Positions 35,389-44,684 are shown, numbered from the stretch's first letter. The stretch is DNA of 64,000 nucleotides from Bifidobacterium breve (GCA_945889475.1 CAMDBT010000002.1:62001-126000); one strand, 5' to 3'. Numbers and translations are program-made. The notes: a model not told the origin generated them from the letters alone.

Positions 35389-36749
35389 GGCATTACGGCT
35401 TCGGCTGCCGCGCTCGCTTCGGCCAGCGCGAACGCCTCGGCATCGCTCTCGCTGAGGCCATGCTTGCCGGCGCCGCGGGCGGAGAACGAGAGACCCAGCA
35501 TCAGCGCCGCGAGAATCGCGTCAAGGATCAGCAGCCCGATTGCGACCGATTCCAGTGAGCTGTCTCGCAGCGCCGCGACGGCGGGAACTGAAACAGCACC
35601 GACCGCCAACACCAACAGAAACGCCCGACGGCCTAGCGCGAGCAGGAACTGCAGCGCTAGGTAAGAGATGCTTAGACAGGTCATTGCGCCGGCCAGCCAG
35701 GGGAGGGCCGATGCCGCCAGCTTTGCCTGGTCTCCGAAGACCAGCGAAAGGACCAGTTCCGGCGCGAACGTAAACAGCGCCAGGATTGGTATCGCGACTA
35801 GCATCAGTAAGCCGCCGGTTCGCGTCAACAGGTGGCGTGGATCCAAACCTTTTGCGGCCTCGCGCGCCGCCTCCGGCAGCAGGTACAGGCCGAGTCCGAT
35901 CGCGACCCAAACGACCCCTTTAGCGGCGACCGCAGCTTGGGCGTAAGCGCCTGACAGGGTCGTGCTGAAGAAGTGGCCGACCGCTATTACGTCAGCGTTC
36001 TGTAGCACCGCGAAGAGCGTCAGCGCCGCGACCGGCACCGGGTTGCGGGTCGCGAGTTGCCGCAAGCTGACGCGGGAGTGGGCGTGATCAGACGGGCCTA
36101 GCCGTCTACGGGTCAGGACACCCGTGGCGACGATGATTGGGATCGTTGCCAGCGGCACCGAGCAGAAGAAGATCACCCCAACCTGCGCGCCGAGGAGTGC
36201 GGCGACCAGTCCGAACAGCATCCTGAAGCTCTGCTCGCCGATCAGACTTAGCGCAACCGGCCGGTATCCGCCGACACCGAGCAGAACGCCTCGTTGGAGC
36301 GCAAGGCCGGTCCACAGCACCGCTGCCGGAAGCACCAGCGCGGCGGCCCACGGCTGGGAGACTTGGATGACATCCGCCAGTTGATCGCGGAAAACGATGC
36401 AGATCGCGAGCACGGCTGCAACGATCATGAAGATCCGCCCAAGCCAGCCTTGGAGCGCAGCCGCGGCGCGCCCACCCAACCCGAGTCGGCCGAGCGTCAT
36501 GTCGCGAGCCGCCGCCGCCTGGAGCGCGGTGGCTGGAACCATCAGGATCGTGAAGACAGAAACCATCCGCGCCAGCTCGCCGTAGTCAGCGGTGCCAAGA
36601 GCGCGGGCCAGCGCAACGGTTGTGATCAGCGCTAGCACGTTGGCGATCATTTGCGCCGAGGCGACACCTGCGGCGCGGACGGTATGCGATCCACTCGCGC
36701 GCTCGCGCCGCGTTTGGCCGCTGGACGGCGGCTCTGAAGTCTCAACCAC
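35385..36749 (-). CDS. Polysaccharide flippase, MOP superfamily
   Basis: A 454-residue polytopic protein. TVRAAGVASAQMIANVLALITTVALARALGTADYGELARM is the characteristic first-helix region of Wzx/MurJ-like exporters (ALG-x-x-x-YG). It differs strongly from the first flippase at 23852, so the two probably carry different substrates. The start is GTG 36749, with TAGCGT 7 bases upstream. It is the right edge of the glycan region, divergent from the small secreted protein gene. Confidence 0.83.
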   Translation of the reverse strand: MVETSEPPSSGQTRRERASGSHTVRAAGVASAQMIANVLALITTVALARALGTADYGELARMVSVFTILMVPATALQAAAARDMTLGRLGLGGRAAAALQGWLGRIFMIVAAVLAICIVFRDQLADVIQVSQPWAAALVLPAAVLWTGLALQRGVLLGVGGYRPVALSLIGEQSFRMLFGLVAALLGAQVGVIFFCSVPLATIPIIVATGVLTRRRLGPSDHAHSRVSLRQLATRNPVPVAALTLFAVLQNADVIAVGHFFSTTLSGAYAQAAVAAKGVVWVAIGLGLYLLPEAAREAAKGLDPRHLLTRTGGLLMLVAIPILALFTFAPELVLSLVFGDQAKLAASALPWLAGAMTCLSISYLALQFLLALGRRAFLLVLAVGAVSVPAVAALRDSSLESVAIGLLILDAILAALMLGLSFSARGAGKHGLSESDAEAFALAEASAAAEAVMP

Positions 36750-36756
36750 GGTGCTG

Positions 36757-36762
36757 ACGCTA
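36757..36762 (-). promoter_or_regulatory. Putative leaderless -10 (TAGCGT)
   Basis: TAGCGT on the minus strand lies 7 bases before the flippase GTG at 36749. Confidence 0.45.
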
Positions 36763-36817
36763 GCGAAGGCGACGGCTTGCAGCCTTCCCTATCGGCTCCA
36801 TGTGGACGCCGCTGCTC

Positions 36818-36823
36818 TAGACT
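36818..36823 (+). promoter_or_regulatory. Putative leaderless -10 (TAGACT)
   Basis: TAGACT lies 6 bases before the ATG at 36830 and would drive the secreted-protein-tsaEB-rimI-tsaD-grx run. Confidence 0.45.
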
Positions 36824-36829
36824 GGTTCG

Positions 36830-37210
36830 ATGCTCCGAGGCCGCAGATTCGCGCTAATCATTGCCTGCGCTGGCTTGGCGCTTCCGTCGGCTGCGTTCGC
36901 GCAGGGTGCCGGCGACGACCAGTACCTCGACCCGCTCGAAGGGCTCACCGGCTCAAACCATGCGAAGGAGCAGACGAGATCGGAGACGACTTCGTCGTCG
37001 GAAGTCCCCTCGACCGCGGCCACCCCGATCACCACGACGACCGCTACCGAGGAACCGAAAGCCAAAAGCAAGTCGAAAGCGACCACCGTGACCCAGCCCG
37101 AACGCGCCGCACTTGACATCAAGGGTCTCTCCGGCATTGGCACGCTTGTGGCAGTGCCGGTCAAGCATGTAACGCTCGTCATCGGCGACATCGCGCATGG
37201 GCGCGGCTAA
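36830..37210 (+). CDS. Small secreted protein of unknown function
   Basis: A 126-residue protein. Residues 1-25 form a Sec signal peptide (MLRGRRFALIIACAGLALPSAAFAQ). Residues 45-90 are a low-complexity Ser/Thr/Lys/Glu linker, and the C-terminus is a short hydrophobic stretch (GIGTLVAVPVKHVTLVIGDI). I recognise no family. Codon use and the promoter-like hexamer support a real gene, and its last 14 bases overlap the tsaE start, so it leads the t6A gene cluster. Confidence 0.6.
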   Translation: MLRGRRFALIIACAGLALPSAAFAQGAGDDQYLDPLEGLTGSNHAKEQTRSETTSSSEVPSTAATPITTTTATEEPKAKSKSKATTVTQPERAALDIKGLSGIGTLVAVPVKHVTLVIGDIAHGRG

Positions 37211-37649
37211 AGCCTCGGCCAGCGGCTCAGCCGAAGAGACTGAAGCGCTCGCCGCGGAGTTCGCTGCCGAGCTGCGGCCGGGCCACATTGTCCACGTCCG
37301 CGGCGAGATTGGCGCCGGCAAGACGACCTTTATTCGCGGCGCCTGCCGTGCGCTCGGCTATCAGGGGCCGGTGACCAGTCCGAGCTACACGATCTGCAAT
37401 CGCTACGAGGACGGCGAGCTAGCGATCTCGCACCTCGACTGCCAGCGCTTGGACGGCGCCAGTGGCGAAGAGCCAGGGCTGCTTGACGATGAGGTCGGTG
37501 CCGATCGAATTTGCTTCATCGAGTGGCCGCAGGATTCCGAAGCTGCGGTCGGAATGCTCGCGTCGGCGCCAGCGGCGTTCAGGGTCGATCTAGAACACGT
37601 AAGCGAATGCGAGCGAACCATCGCGGTCGGTCGAAATGAGCGCTCGTGA
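37197..37649 (+). CDS. tsaE: tRNA t6A biosynthesis ATPase (TsaE)
   Basis: A 150-residue P-loop protein: GEIGAGKTTFIRGACRALGY (Walker A), VTSPSYTICNRYED and ISHLDCQRLDG, then the C-terminal CFIEWPQ, all typical of TsaE/YjeE. It powers the turnover of the TsaB-TsaD complex that makes threonylcarbamoyl-adenosine at position 37 of ANN-decoding tRNAs. It overlaps tsaB by 4 bases. Confidence 0.93.
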   Translation: MGAAKASASGSAEETEALAAEFAAELRPGHIVHVRGEIGAGKTTFIRGACRALGYQGPVTSPSYTICNRYEDGELAISHLDCQRLDGASGEEPGLLDDEVGADRICFIEWPQDSEAAVGMLASAPAAFRVDLEHVSECERTIAVGRNERS

Positions 37650-38359
37650 AGGCCAGCGAGGCGGTGCTTGCCTTTGATTGCGCAACTGCGGCCACCGTCG
37701 TGGGCCTATCAATTGGCGGCGAACTGGTCTGCGACCTTGCCGACCGCCCGTCTGACGGCGAGCGGCCACGCCACGCTCAGCGACTGCTGATGCTCTGCGA
37801 GGAGGCGCTTGCGGAGGCTTCGATCGACTGGGGCCAGCTAGGCCGCATCGGCGTCGGCGTCGGACCGGGGACGTTCACTGGGCTGCGGATCGGCGTCGCA
37901 ACGGCGCAGGGTTTGTCGCAGGCCAGCGGCCTACCGCTGGTTGCAGTATCGACGCTTGAGGCGTTGGCGCTGCCAGCTAGGGCGGCTGACCCCTTGGCGC
38001 GGGTTGCGGCCGTCGTTGACGCCCGCAGGGGTGAGGCTTTCGTCGCCGGATGGGCGCCCAGCGGCGAGCAGGTCGTCGCCGATCAGTCGTGTGTTCCGGC
38101 GCGGCTGGCTGCAGCATTGGCTGCAAAAGCGGGTCCCAGCCTTGCCGTCGGCGATGGCGCGCTAATCTTTCGAAAAGAGCTGGAAATCGGCGCGATTACA
38201 GTCCCTGACGACGATTCGCCGTTGCATCTGCTGAGCGGCGGCGCACTCTGCGAGCTGGCAGCCGTCGGCGATCCGGTCGGGCTCGAACTATTGGTTCCCA
38301 ACTACGTCCGGCGCCCGGACGCTGAGATTTCAGTTCAGCGCAGCAGAAAGATCGAATGA
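37646..38359 (+). CDS. tsaB: tRNA t6A biosynthesis protein TsaB
   Basis: A 237-residue ASKHA-fold protein. LAFDCATAATVVGLSIGG opens the N-lobe, and GVGPGTFTGLRIGVATAQGLS is the TsaB signature. It is the non-catalytic partner that activates TsaD. The GTG start overlaps tsaE, and the end overlaps rimI by 4 bases. Confidence 0.93.
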   Translation: MKASEAVLAFDCATAATVVGLSIGGELVCDLADRPSDGERPRHAQRLLMLCEEALAEASIDWGQLGRIGVGVGPGTFTGLRIGVATAQGLSQASGLPLVAVSTLEALALPARAADPLARVAAVVDARRGEAFVAGWAPSGEQVVADQSCVPARLAAALAAKAGPSLAVGDGALIFRKELEIGAITVPDDDSPLHLLSGGALCELAAVGDPVGLELLVPNYVRRPDAEISVQRSRKIE

Positions 38360-38862
38360 CCCAGTCCACGCTTGAAATCCGCCGCCTCGTTTTCGCAGAC
38401 CTGCCGAACGTGATCGCGATCGAGCGCCGCGCCTTCCCAACGCCCTGGTCGCTGGCGATGTTTGTGCTCGAACTGAGCAAGTCAGAGGGAATCTGCCTTG
38501 CAGCGCTGCGCGATGGCCAGCTTGCTGGCTACACGATCTGTTCACGCTTTGACCAGGTATGGCACATCATGAACGTCTCGGTCGATCCCGACCTTCAGCG
38601 TCGCGGCATCGCAACGGCAATGATCGATGAGATTCTCCGGCGCGTCGGCGATCGAGCGCAGATCACGCTTGAAGTGAGGCCGACCAACGCCCCAGCGCTT
38701 GCGCTTTACGAACGCTTCGGCTTTCTCTCCGCTGGAACGAGGGCCCGCTACTACCAAGACAACGGTGAGGACGCGGTGATCATGTGGCGCACGGAGGCGA
38801 CCTTGCGCGGCTCGCTTGACGGCCTACCCGCCGCCGAGGCCAGGCCGGTCGCCGCGCCGTGA
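38356..38862 (+). CDS. rimI: Ribosomal protein S18 alanine N-acetyltransferase (RimI-like GNAT)
   Basis: A 168-residue GNAT acetyltransferase. IRRLVFADLPNVIAIERRAF is the N-terminal strand-helix, VDPDLQRRGIATAMIDEIL is the acetyl-CoA loop (R-x-x-G-x-A), and ALALYERFGFLSAGTRARYY ends the fold. The place between tsaB and tsaD is the usual position of rimI. It acetylates the N-terminus of S18 in E. coli and may have wider N-terminal substrates. A roughly 15-residue tail after the GNAT fold is not conserved. Confidence 0.9.
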   Translation: MTQSTLEIRRLVFADLPNVIAIERRAFPTPWSLAMFVLELSKSEGICLAALRDGQLAGYTICSRFDQVWHIMNVSVDPDLQRRGIATAMIDEILRRVGDRAQITLEVRPTNAPALALYERFGFLSAGTRARYYQDNGEDAVIMWRTEATLRGSLDGLPAAEARPVAAP

Positions 38863-39851
38863 ACGCAGCAATCCTTGCGATCGAGACCAGCTGCGACGAC
38901 AGCTGCGCTGCCGTTCTCGCCGGCGACGGCTCAATCCTTTCCAACGTAATCGCCTCGCAGGGAATCCATGACAGCTACGGGGGAGTGGTTCCGGAGCTAG
39001 CCGCGCGCCATCACCTGACACTTCTGACGCCAACAATCACCGCGGCCTTGGATCAGGCGAATTTGACGCTCGGCGAGATTGAGCGCGTCGCGGTCACCCA
39101 AGGCCCGGGGCTGATCGGCGCGCTGCTGGTCGGCGTTGGCCAAGCGAAGGCGATCGCGGCGGCGCGAGCGATTCCGCTTGTAGCGGTCGATCACCTACAA
39201 GGCCACGTCGCCGCGAACTTCATCTCGCCGGATCCGTTCGAACCGCCGTTCGTCTGCTTGATCGCTAGCGGAGGCCACACATTGCTTGCGCGCGTTGACG
39301 ACCACAGCTCGTTTTCAGTGCTCGGCGAGACGCTCGACGATGCGGCCGGTGAAGCCTTCGACAAAGGCGCCCGTATGCTCGGGCTGGGGTTCCCGGGCGG
39401 CCCCGCCGTTGAGGCGTTGGCGGCCACTGGTGACCCAGAGGCCTTTGATTTTCCAACCGCCCGAAACGTCAAAGGCTGCGACTTTTCCTTCTCCGGCGTC
39501 AAAACTGCCCTGCTTTACGCGATCCGTGACCTCGGCGAAGCGCAAACCGAGGCTCGCCGCGCCGACCTCGCTGCTTCGTATCAGCGAGCGATCGTCGAGG
39601 CGCTGATCGGGCGGCTCACCCGTGCGCTTGATGCGAGTGGACTCGATCGAGCCGCGATCGGTGGCGGCGTCGCCGCTAACGGGCCGCTGCGCCAGCGGGT
39701 GGCCGCGCTCGGAGTCAGCAGCCACATTCCAGCGCTCAATCTGTGCACCGACAACGCGGCGATGATCGCCAGCGCCGCCCGCTTTTTGCCCGACTGCTCG
39801 TCGCAGGCTGCGCTCGAGCTTGACGCCTACCCGAGCGGCGGGCAGCGTTGA
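38859..39851 (+). CDS. tsaD: tRNA N6-adenosine threonylcarbamoyltransferase (TsaD)
   Basis: A 330-residue ASKHA protein with AIETSCDDSCAAVL, VPELAARHHL, VDHLQGHVAANF (metal-binding His pair), LDDAAGEAFDKGARMLGLGFPGGP, DFSFSGVKTALLY, GGVAANGPLRQR and CTDNAAMIA, the full set of TsaD motifs. It transfers the threonylcarbamoyl group to A37. The GTG start overlaps rimI. The enzyme that makes the TC-AMP substrate (TsaC/Sua5) is not in the window. Confidence 0.96.
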   Translation: MNAAILAIETSCDDSCAAVLAGDGSILSNVIASQGIHDSYGGVVPELAARHHLTLLTPTITAALDQANLTLGEIERVAVTQGPGLIGALLVGVGQAKAIAAARAIPLVAVDHLQGHVAANFISPDPFEPPFVCLIASGGHTLLARVDDHSSFSVLGETLDDAAGEAFDKGARMLGLGFPGGPAVEALAATGDPEAFDFPTARNVKGCDFSFSGVKTALLYAIRDLGEAQTEARRADLAASYQRAIVEALIGRLTRALDASGLDRAAIGGGVAANGPLRQRVAALGVSSHIPALNLCTDNAAMIASAARFLPDCSSQAALELDAYPSGGQR

Positions 39852-40099
39852 AGCCGAGGATTACGATCTACCAGAGTGACGGATGCCACCTCTGCGAAAT
39901 CGCCCACGCCCAGCTCACTGCGCTGCAGGGCGATTATCGCTTCGAACTGGAAGCGGTTGACATCGGATCCAGCGATGACCTCCACAAGCGCTACCTAGAG
40001 CGGATCCCTGTGATCGCGCTCGGCGGCGAAGAGCTCTACGACTTCGAGATCGACTTGGCGGATCTAGAGAGTCGGCTGCTTACATTCTCGGCGCGGTAG
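39848..40099 (+). CDS. Glutaredoxin-like thiol-disulfide protein (DUF836 type)
   Basis: An 83-residue thioredoxin-fold protein with a CHLC redox centre at residues 13-16 (YQSDGCHLCEIAHAQL) and the cis-Pro strand YLERIPVIALGG. It fits the DUF836/glutaredoxin-like group. The TTG start overlaps the tsaD stop by 4 bases (TTGA). It ends 10 bases before the redox sensor gene rex, so a thiol/redox theme continues from here. Confidence 0.82.
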   Translation: MKPRITIYQSDGCHLCEIAHAQLTALQGDYRFELEAVDIGSSDDLHKRYLERIPVIALGGEELYDFEIDLADLESRLLTFSAR

Positions 40100-40102
40100 C
40101 AT
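40097..40102 (+). promoter_or_regulatory. Putative leaderless -10 of rex (TAGCAT)
   Basis: TAGCAT lies 7 bases before the rex ATG. Its first three bases are also the stop codon of the glutaredoxin-like gene, so part of the match may be coincidental. Confidence 0.3.
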
Positions 40103-40109
40103 CGAACCG

Positions 40110-40784
40110 ATGGCAAGCGGCGAGATCGAAGAGGTTCCGGTACTACTGGTTGATACCGACGATGAACCGGCGCGGCTCTCGCTCGGCCTAGCGGCGCGGC
40201 TCTCGCGCTACCTCCAGGTCTTGACGCAGGCCCAGAAGACGGGACGCGAAACGCTCTCGTCGCACGAGCTCTCGGAGTACACGCGAGTCAACAGCACGCA
40301 GATCCGCCGTGACCTTTCAGGTTTCGGCAAGTTCGGCAAACGCGGCGTTGGCTACAACGTTGACGCCCTCGTCGATCAAATTCGAGAGATTCTCCAGACC
40401 GGAGGGCAGCACAACATTGCTCTCTTCGGCGCAGGTCACCTAGGGAAGGCGATCGGCTCGTCCGACATCTTCGCCGACCACGGTTTCAATGTCGTCGCCG
40501 TATTCGATGCTGACCCGAAGAAGGTCGGCACGAAGGTTGGCGGCCAGGCGGTTCGCCCAGTTGAGGAGGCAGACCGCCTGATCGCCGAGGAGGGCGTCGT
40601 CGTCGCCGTCCTCGCCGTCCCAGGCACGGCCGCACAAGCACTCGCCGACCAGCTGGTAGCCGCTGGAGTGCGGATCATCTTCAACTACTCCGAATCACTG
40701 CTCGACGTTCCCGCCGAAGTGACCGTTCATACCTCGAACCCGGCCGTCGACCTGTTGCACGCGCTTTACTTCTACCTCTCATGA
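40110..40784 (+). CDS. rex: Redox-sensing transcriptional repressor Rex
   Basis: A 224-residue Rex protein. The N-terminal winged helix reads LSRYLQVLTQAQKTGRETLSSHELSEYTRVNSTQIRRDLSGFGKFGKRGVGYNV, and the Rossmann domain begins IALFGAGHLGKAI with FDADPKKVGTKVGG. The C-terminal FNYSESLLDVP is conserved. Rex senses the NADH/NAD+ ratio and represses respiratory and fermentative genes. I could not find a clear TTGTGA-n6-TCACAA operator in its own upstream region. It overlaps the YbdK-like gene by 4 bases (ATGA). Confidence 0.95.
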   Translation: MASGEIEEVPVLLVDTDDEPARLSLGLAARLSRYLQVLTQAQKTGRETLSSHELSEYTRVNSTQIRRDLSGFGKFGKRGVGYNVDALVDQIREILQTGGQHNIALFGAGHLGKAIGSSDIFADHGFNVVAVFDADPKKVGTKVGGQAVRPVEEADRLIAEEGVVVAVLAVPGTAAQALADQLVAAGVRIIFNYSESLLDVPAEVTVHTSNPAVDLLHALYFYLS

Positions 40785-41956
40785 GTCTGATCGATCTCGA
40801 GAAGGCCCGCGACGCATTCGCGCAGGCGACCGACGGTACGGTCGGGATTGAGGAGGAGTTCGCGATCCTCGACCGCGGCAGCCTAGACCTAACTCCACGC
40901 TTTGAGGAGCTAAACCAGCAAGCGGCGCAAACCGACTCAGAGCTAGCCACTTCGATCTCGTCGGAGCTGATTCTCTCCGAGATCGAGATCCGCTCCGGCG
41001 CCGGCAGCAACGTCGCCGACGCGCTAGCGCGGCAACGTGCGATGCGCCAGCGCCTCTTCAGTTTGGCCGCGAGCGAAGGAGTCGAGCTGGGGTCGACAGG
41101 CACGCATCCGTGGGCCGATTACCGCGAGCAGCTCAACGTCCAGTCTGATCACTACCGCCGCGTCGTTGACGGGTTGCAGTACGTCGCTCGCCGCAACAAC
41201 ACCTTCTCGCTACACGTTCACGTCGGAATCCGCGACGCCGACCGAGCCGTGAGGGTTTGCGACCGGCTTCGAGCGTTGCTGCCGACCTTGCTTGCCTTGA
41301 GCGCCAACTCGATCTTCTTCGAAGGGTTGGACAGCGGGCTGGCATCGGTTCGCACGCAAAGCTTCACGAAGTCATTCCCGCGTTGCGGTGTGCCCGACGC
41401 CTACGGGTCGTGGGCGAGCTACCACGATTACCTCGAGCTGCTGCTGGCCACGGGTTCGATCGAAGAAGACACGCAGGTTTGGTGGTCGGTGCGGCCGCAC
41501 CTAGCTTTCGGCACCGTTGAAGTGCGGATCTGCGACGCTCAGTCAACCGCTGAGGAATCGAATGCGCTGATCGAGCTGATCGTCGCTTGCGTGCTCCAAT
41601 GCGCCCGCGACGATGACGAGGGAAGGCCAATCTTTGAGCCCCCTGCGCGGCTGATTGAGGAGAACCTATGGCGCGCGATCCGCTGGGGTGCTAGCGGGGA
41701 GCTGATCGATCTGGAGAGCGGGCGCTGTCGGCCGGCGCGTGCCGCGTTCGACGATCTGCTCCAGTGGACGGCGCCGGTTCGAGCCGAGTTGGGGATAAGT
41801 CCCGTCTTCCCTGAGCTCAACGGCGCACAGCGTCAGGGCGGCGCGTTTGCGCAGGGCGACAGCATTCGCGACGTCTACGCTTCTACAGTGGCGCAGACGC
41901 GCGAATCATTTGGGGCCGATCAGCCGACAAGCACTACGGAGGTATCGACGTCGTGA
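40781..41956 (+). CDS. Carboxylate-amine ligase, glutamate-cysteine ligase type 2 (YbdK)
   Basis: A 391-residue GCS2-family enzyme. TVGIEEEFAILDRGSLDLTP is the YbdK N-terminal signature, then LHVHVGIRDADRAVRV and GTVEVRICDAQSTAEESNA supply conserved His/Glu/Arg of the ligase. Family members form gamma-glutamyl or related amide bonds with ATP; a glutamate-cysteine ligase role is possible but not proven. Coupling to rex and closeness to a glutaredoxin suggest thiol metabolism. The end overlaps the DUF1844 gene by 4 bases (GTGA). Confidence 0.88.
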   Translation: MSLIDLEKARDAFAQATDGTVGIEEEFAILDRGSLDLTPRFEELNQQAAQTDSELATSISSELILSEIEIRSGAGSNVADALARQRAMRQRLFSLAASEGVELGSTGTHPWADYREQLNVQSDHYRRVVDGLQYVARRNNTFSLHVHVGIRDADRAVRVCDRLRALLPTLLALSANSIFFEGLDSGLASVRTQSFTKSFPRCGVPDAYGSWASYHDYLELLLATGSIEEDTQVWWSVRPHLAFGTVEVRICDAQSTAEESNALIELIVACVLQCARDDDEGRPIFEPPARLIEENLWRAIRWGASGELIDLESGRCRPARAAFDDLLQWTAPVRAELGISPVFPELNGAQRQGGAFAQGDSIRDVYASTVAQTRESFGADQPTSTTEVSTS

Positions 41957-42453
41957 CCGACGAGAGCGTAATACCAGAGCAGCCCGAAGAAGTGGTTGAG
42001 GCCGAAGCGCCAGCTTCGGCTGCCGACGAAGACCAGGCGCCGCTCACGGAGGAAGAGATGCGAGCAGCGTACGAGGCCGAGCTCAAATCGCTGCGCGTAG
42101 AGGACCTCGTTGCCCAGACGGTCGTCTCGTTGCTCAACCTTGGCGCCCGTAAGGCAGGGCTACTGCCCGGAACTGAGGATGAGACCGACCCGCTCCAGGT
42201 CGGGATCGCGATCGAAGGGATCCGCAGGCTCCTGCCTCTGATCGAACCGGCGCTCGGTGAGAATGCGGCCTCAATCAAGGACGCGCTCGCCCAGCTTCAG
42301 GTCAGCTTCACAAAACTGACCGCTGATCAGGGCGGCGCGCCCGGTCCAGCAGCTGCGCCGGAGGGCGGATCGCCGCCCTCCGGACCTGGCGCTGACGGCG
42401 GGCAGGAGCCTGAGCAGAAGCCCGCCAGCGGCCTTTGGACCCCTGGCCCTTGA
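41953..42453 (+). CDS. DUF1844 domain protein
   Basis: A 166-residue protein. The centre (LRVEDLVAQTVVSLLNLGARKAGLLPGTEDETD and QVGIAIEGIRRLLPLIEPAL) matches DUF1844, a short helical family of unknown function. The N-terminus is acidic and the C-terminal 50 residues are Gly/Pro/Ala/Gln-rich and likely disordered. It is the last gene of the overlapping run that began at 36830. The 140 bases after it hold no gene and lead into hppA. Confidence 0.8.
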   Translation: MTDESVIPEQPEEVVEAEAPASAADEDQAPLTEEEMRAAYEAELKSLRVEDLVAQTVVSLLNLGARKAGLLPGTEDETDPLQVGIAIEGIRRLLPLIEPALGENAASIKDALAQLQVSFTKLTADQGGAPGPAAAPEGGSPPSGPGADGGQEPEQKPASGLWTPGP

Positions 42454-42578
42454 TGGCCGCAGAGCGTTGTTGCTGCCAATGACGGTATTATTGCCTAGCT
42501 TATGAGCGCTGGGGTCAGCAAATAGCCCTGCCGCAACGCGCCTGCTGCCTTATCGGCCGCTGTTAATTCAATCACTTC

Positions 42579-42584
42579 GGAGGA
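42579..42584 (+). promoter_or_regulatory. Shine-Dalgarno sequence of hppA
   Basis: GGAGGA lies 9 bases before the TTG start of hppA. This strong site, with about 140 bases of leader DNA, sets hppA apart from the leaderless-looking genes. The leader shows no riboswitch class that I recognise. Confidence 0.6.
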
Positions 42585-42593
42585 TCCACCACC

Positions 42594-44666
42594 TTGTCTG
42601 CATTTCTTACCGACCATGGGGTCATCATTGCTGTTGTCTGCGCCCTGATTGCCGTCGCTTACGGCGTCGTGACGACAACGCAGCTGCTTGCGCTTTCGCC
42701 GGGTAACGCCGAGATGCAGCGCATCTCCGCCGCCGTCCAAGAAGGCGCACGCGCCTATCTCAACCGTCAATACCTCGTGATCGCCGGCGTTGGCGTCGTG
42801 CTCTTCATCGCCCTGCTGTTCATTCAGGACATCTACGTCGCGGTCGGCTTTGCGCTCGGCGGCATCCTCTCCGGAGCGGCCGGGTACATCGGGATGAACG
42901 TCTCCGTGCGCTCCAACGCTCGCGTCGCCGAGTCGGCTCGTGGCGGCATCGGCAAGGCACTGAAGGTCGCCTTCCGTGGCGGCGCGATCACCGGCATGCT
43001 CGTGGTTGGCCTAGCGCTGCTCGGCGTTGCCGGCTACTACGGCCTGCTCACCTCGTCCTTTGACCAGAGCCCCAAAGAGGCCGTTGACGCCTTGATCGGG
43101 CTCGGCTTCGGTGGTTCACTGATCTCCGTCTTCGCCCGCCTTGGCGGCGGCATCTTCACCAAGGCCGCCGACGTCGGCGCCGATCTTGTCGGCAAGGTCG
43201 AGGCCGGAATCCCTGAGGATGATCCTCGCAACCCGGCTGTGATCGCTGACAACGTTGGCGACAACGTCGGCGACTGCGCCGGCATGGCGGCCGATCTGTT
43301 CGAGACCTACGCGGTCACGGCCGTCGCCGTGATGCTGCTCGGTGTGCTGACCTTCAACGAGCAGACAACCGTTGCGCTCTACCCGCTGGTCCTCGGCGCG
43401 GTAGCGATCATCGCCTCGATCATCGGCACCTTCGCCGTACGCAGCGAGAAGGGCAACGTTGAACGAGCCCTTTATCAAGGGCTCGCCGTCTCCGGCATCA
43501 TCGCCGCAGTGGCGTTCTATCCGGTCACAGCTTGGATGATGGACTCGATCACCTTCAAGAGCGCCGCCGGTTCGGTTGCGGCTCCAAGCGTTCTCAACCT
43601 CTACCTCTGTGCGCTCGTTGGCATCGTCGTTACTGGGCTGCTGTTCGTGATCACCGACTACTACACCTCGACGCGCTTCCGCCCGGTCCGCAAGACCGCG
43701 GAGGCCTCTCAGACCGGCCACGCAACAAACATCATTTCCGGCCTCGCGCAAGGCCTTCAGGCGACTGCGCTCCCGGCCCTCGTGCTGGTGCTCGGCGTGC
43801 TCTGCTCATGGAAGCTCGCCGGTGGAGGCGTCCAAGGCATCTACGGAATCGGCGTCGCCGTGATGGGGCAGCTTTCGCTGACCGGACTGATTGTTGCGCT
43901 AGACGCCTTCGGACCAATCACCGATAACGCCGGTGGCATCGCCGAGATGGCAGACATGCCGGAAGAGGTCCGCGCCGTGACCGATCCACTGGACGCCGTC
44001 GGTAACACGACGAAGGCCGTCACGAAGGGCTATGCGATCGGCTCAGCGGTGCTCGCTGCAATCGTCCTGTTCGCCGGATTCAAGGCAGAACTTGCTGCCG
44101 AGTCCGTGGTTACGAGCTTCCCGATCGATGATCCAGCGATCCTGATGGGGCTGCTTGTCGGTGGCATGATGGTCACGCTCTTTGCTGCCCTCTCAATGGA
44201 AGCAGTTGGCCGCGCCGGTGGCATGGTCGTCGAAGAGGTCCGTCGTCAGTTCCGTGAAAAACCGGGGATCATGGACGGCACCGAGCAGCCTGACTACGGC
44301 ACCTGCGTCAGCATCGTCACCGCATCGGCACAGCGCGAGATGGTGATCCCGTCGCTGATTCCAATCGTTCTGACGACGATCGTCGGCTTGATTTCGGTCG
44401 CCGCTCTCGGCGGGCTGCTAATCGGCGTGATCGTAGTCGGCTTCTTCTTCGCGGTGATGATGACGGCCGGTGGCGGCGCATGGGATAACGCCAAGAAACT
44501 GATCGAGGATGGCGCGTTCGGTGGCAAGGGCTCAGAAGCCCACGCCGCATCGGTCACCGGTGACACGGTGGGCGACCCATTCAAGGACACCGCGGGGCCA
44601 GCAATCAACCCGATGATCAAGGTCGCGAACATCGTTGCGATCCTGATCATTCCGATCATCACCTAG
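42594..44666 (+). CDS. hppA: K+-independent membrane-bound proton-translocating pyrophosphatase
   Basis: A 690-residue, about 16-helix integral membrane enzyme that couples pyrophosphate hydrolysis to proton export. The catalytic region [20 protein letters not shown] with [18 protein letters not shown] is complete. [16 protein letters not shown] has Lys where K+-dependent enzymes have Ala, which marks the K+-independent class. The C-terminus ([19 protein letters not shown]) is also typical. The start is TTG behind a good Shine-Dalgarno sequence. The class III aminotransferase follows after 18 bases. Confidence 0.97.
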   Translation: MSAFLTDHGVIIAVVCALIAVAYGVVTTTQLLALSPGNAEMQRISAAVQEGARAYLNRQYLVIAGVGVVLFIALLFIQDIYVAVGFALGGILSGAAGYIGMNVSVRSNARVAESARGGIGKALKVAFRGGAITGMLVVGLALLGVAGYYGLLTSSFDQSPKEAVDALIGLGFGGSLISVFARLGGGIFTKAADVGADLVGKVEAGIPEDDPRNPAVIADNVGDNVGDCAGMAADLFETYAVTAVAVMLLGVLTFNEQTTVALYPLVLGAVAIIASIIGTFAVRSEKGNVERALYQGLAVSGIIAAVAFYPVTAWMMDSITFKSAAGSVAAPSVLNLYLCALVGIVVTGLLFVITDYYTSTRFRPVRKTAEASQTGHATNIISGLAQGLQATALPALVLVLGVLCSWKLAGGGVQGIYGIGVAVMGQLSLTGLIVALDAFGPITDNAGGIAEMADMPEEVRAVTDPLDAVGNTTKAVTKGYAIGSAVLAAIVLFAGFKAELAAESVVTSFPIDDPAILMGLLVGGMMVTLFAALSMEAVGRAGGMVVEEVRRQFREKPGIMDGTEQPDYGTCVSIVTASAQREMVIPSLIPIVLTTIVGLISVAALGGLLIGVIVVGFFFAVMMTAGGGAWDNAKKLIEDGAFGGKGSEAHAASVTGDTVGDPFKDTAGPAINPMIKVANIVAILIIPIIT

Positions 44667-44684
44667 CGGCTGGATCGAAACGCC

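Noticed and set aside
40085-40109. Rex self-operator before rex
   Set aside because: No TTGTGA-n6-TCACAA-like sequence is present in the short gap before rex.
42454-42593. Possible riboswitch in the hppA leader
   Set aside because: The 140-base leader has a strong Shine-Dalgarno sequence, but I found no conserved riboswitch core or long stable helix.
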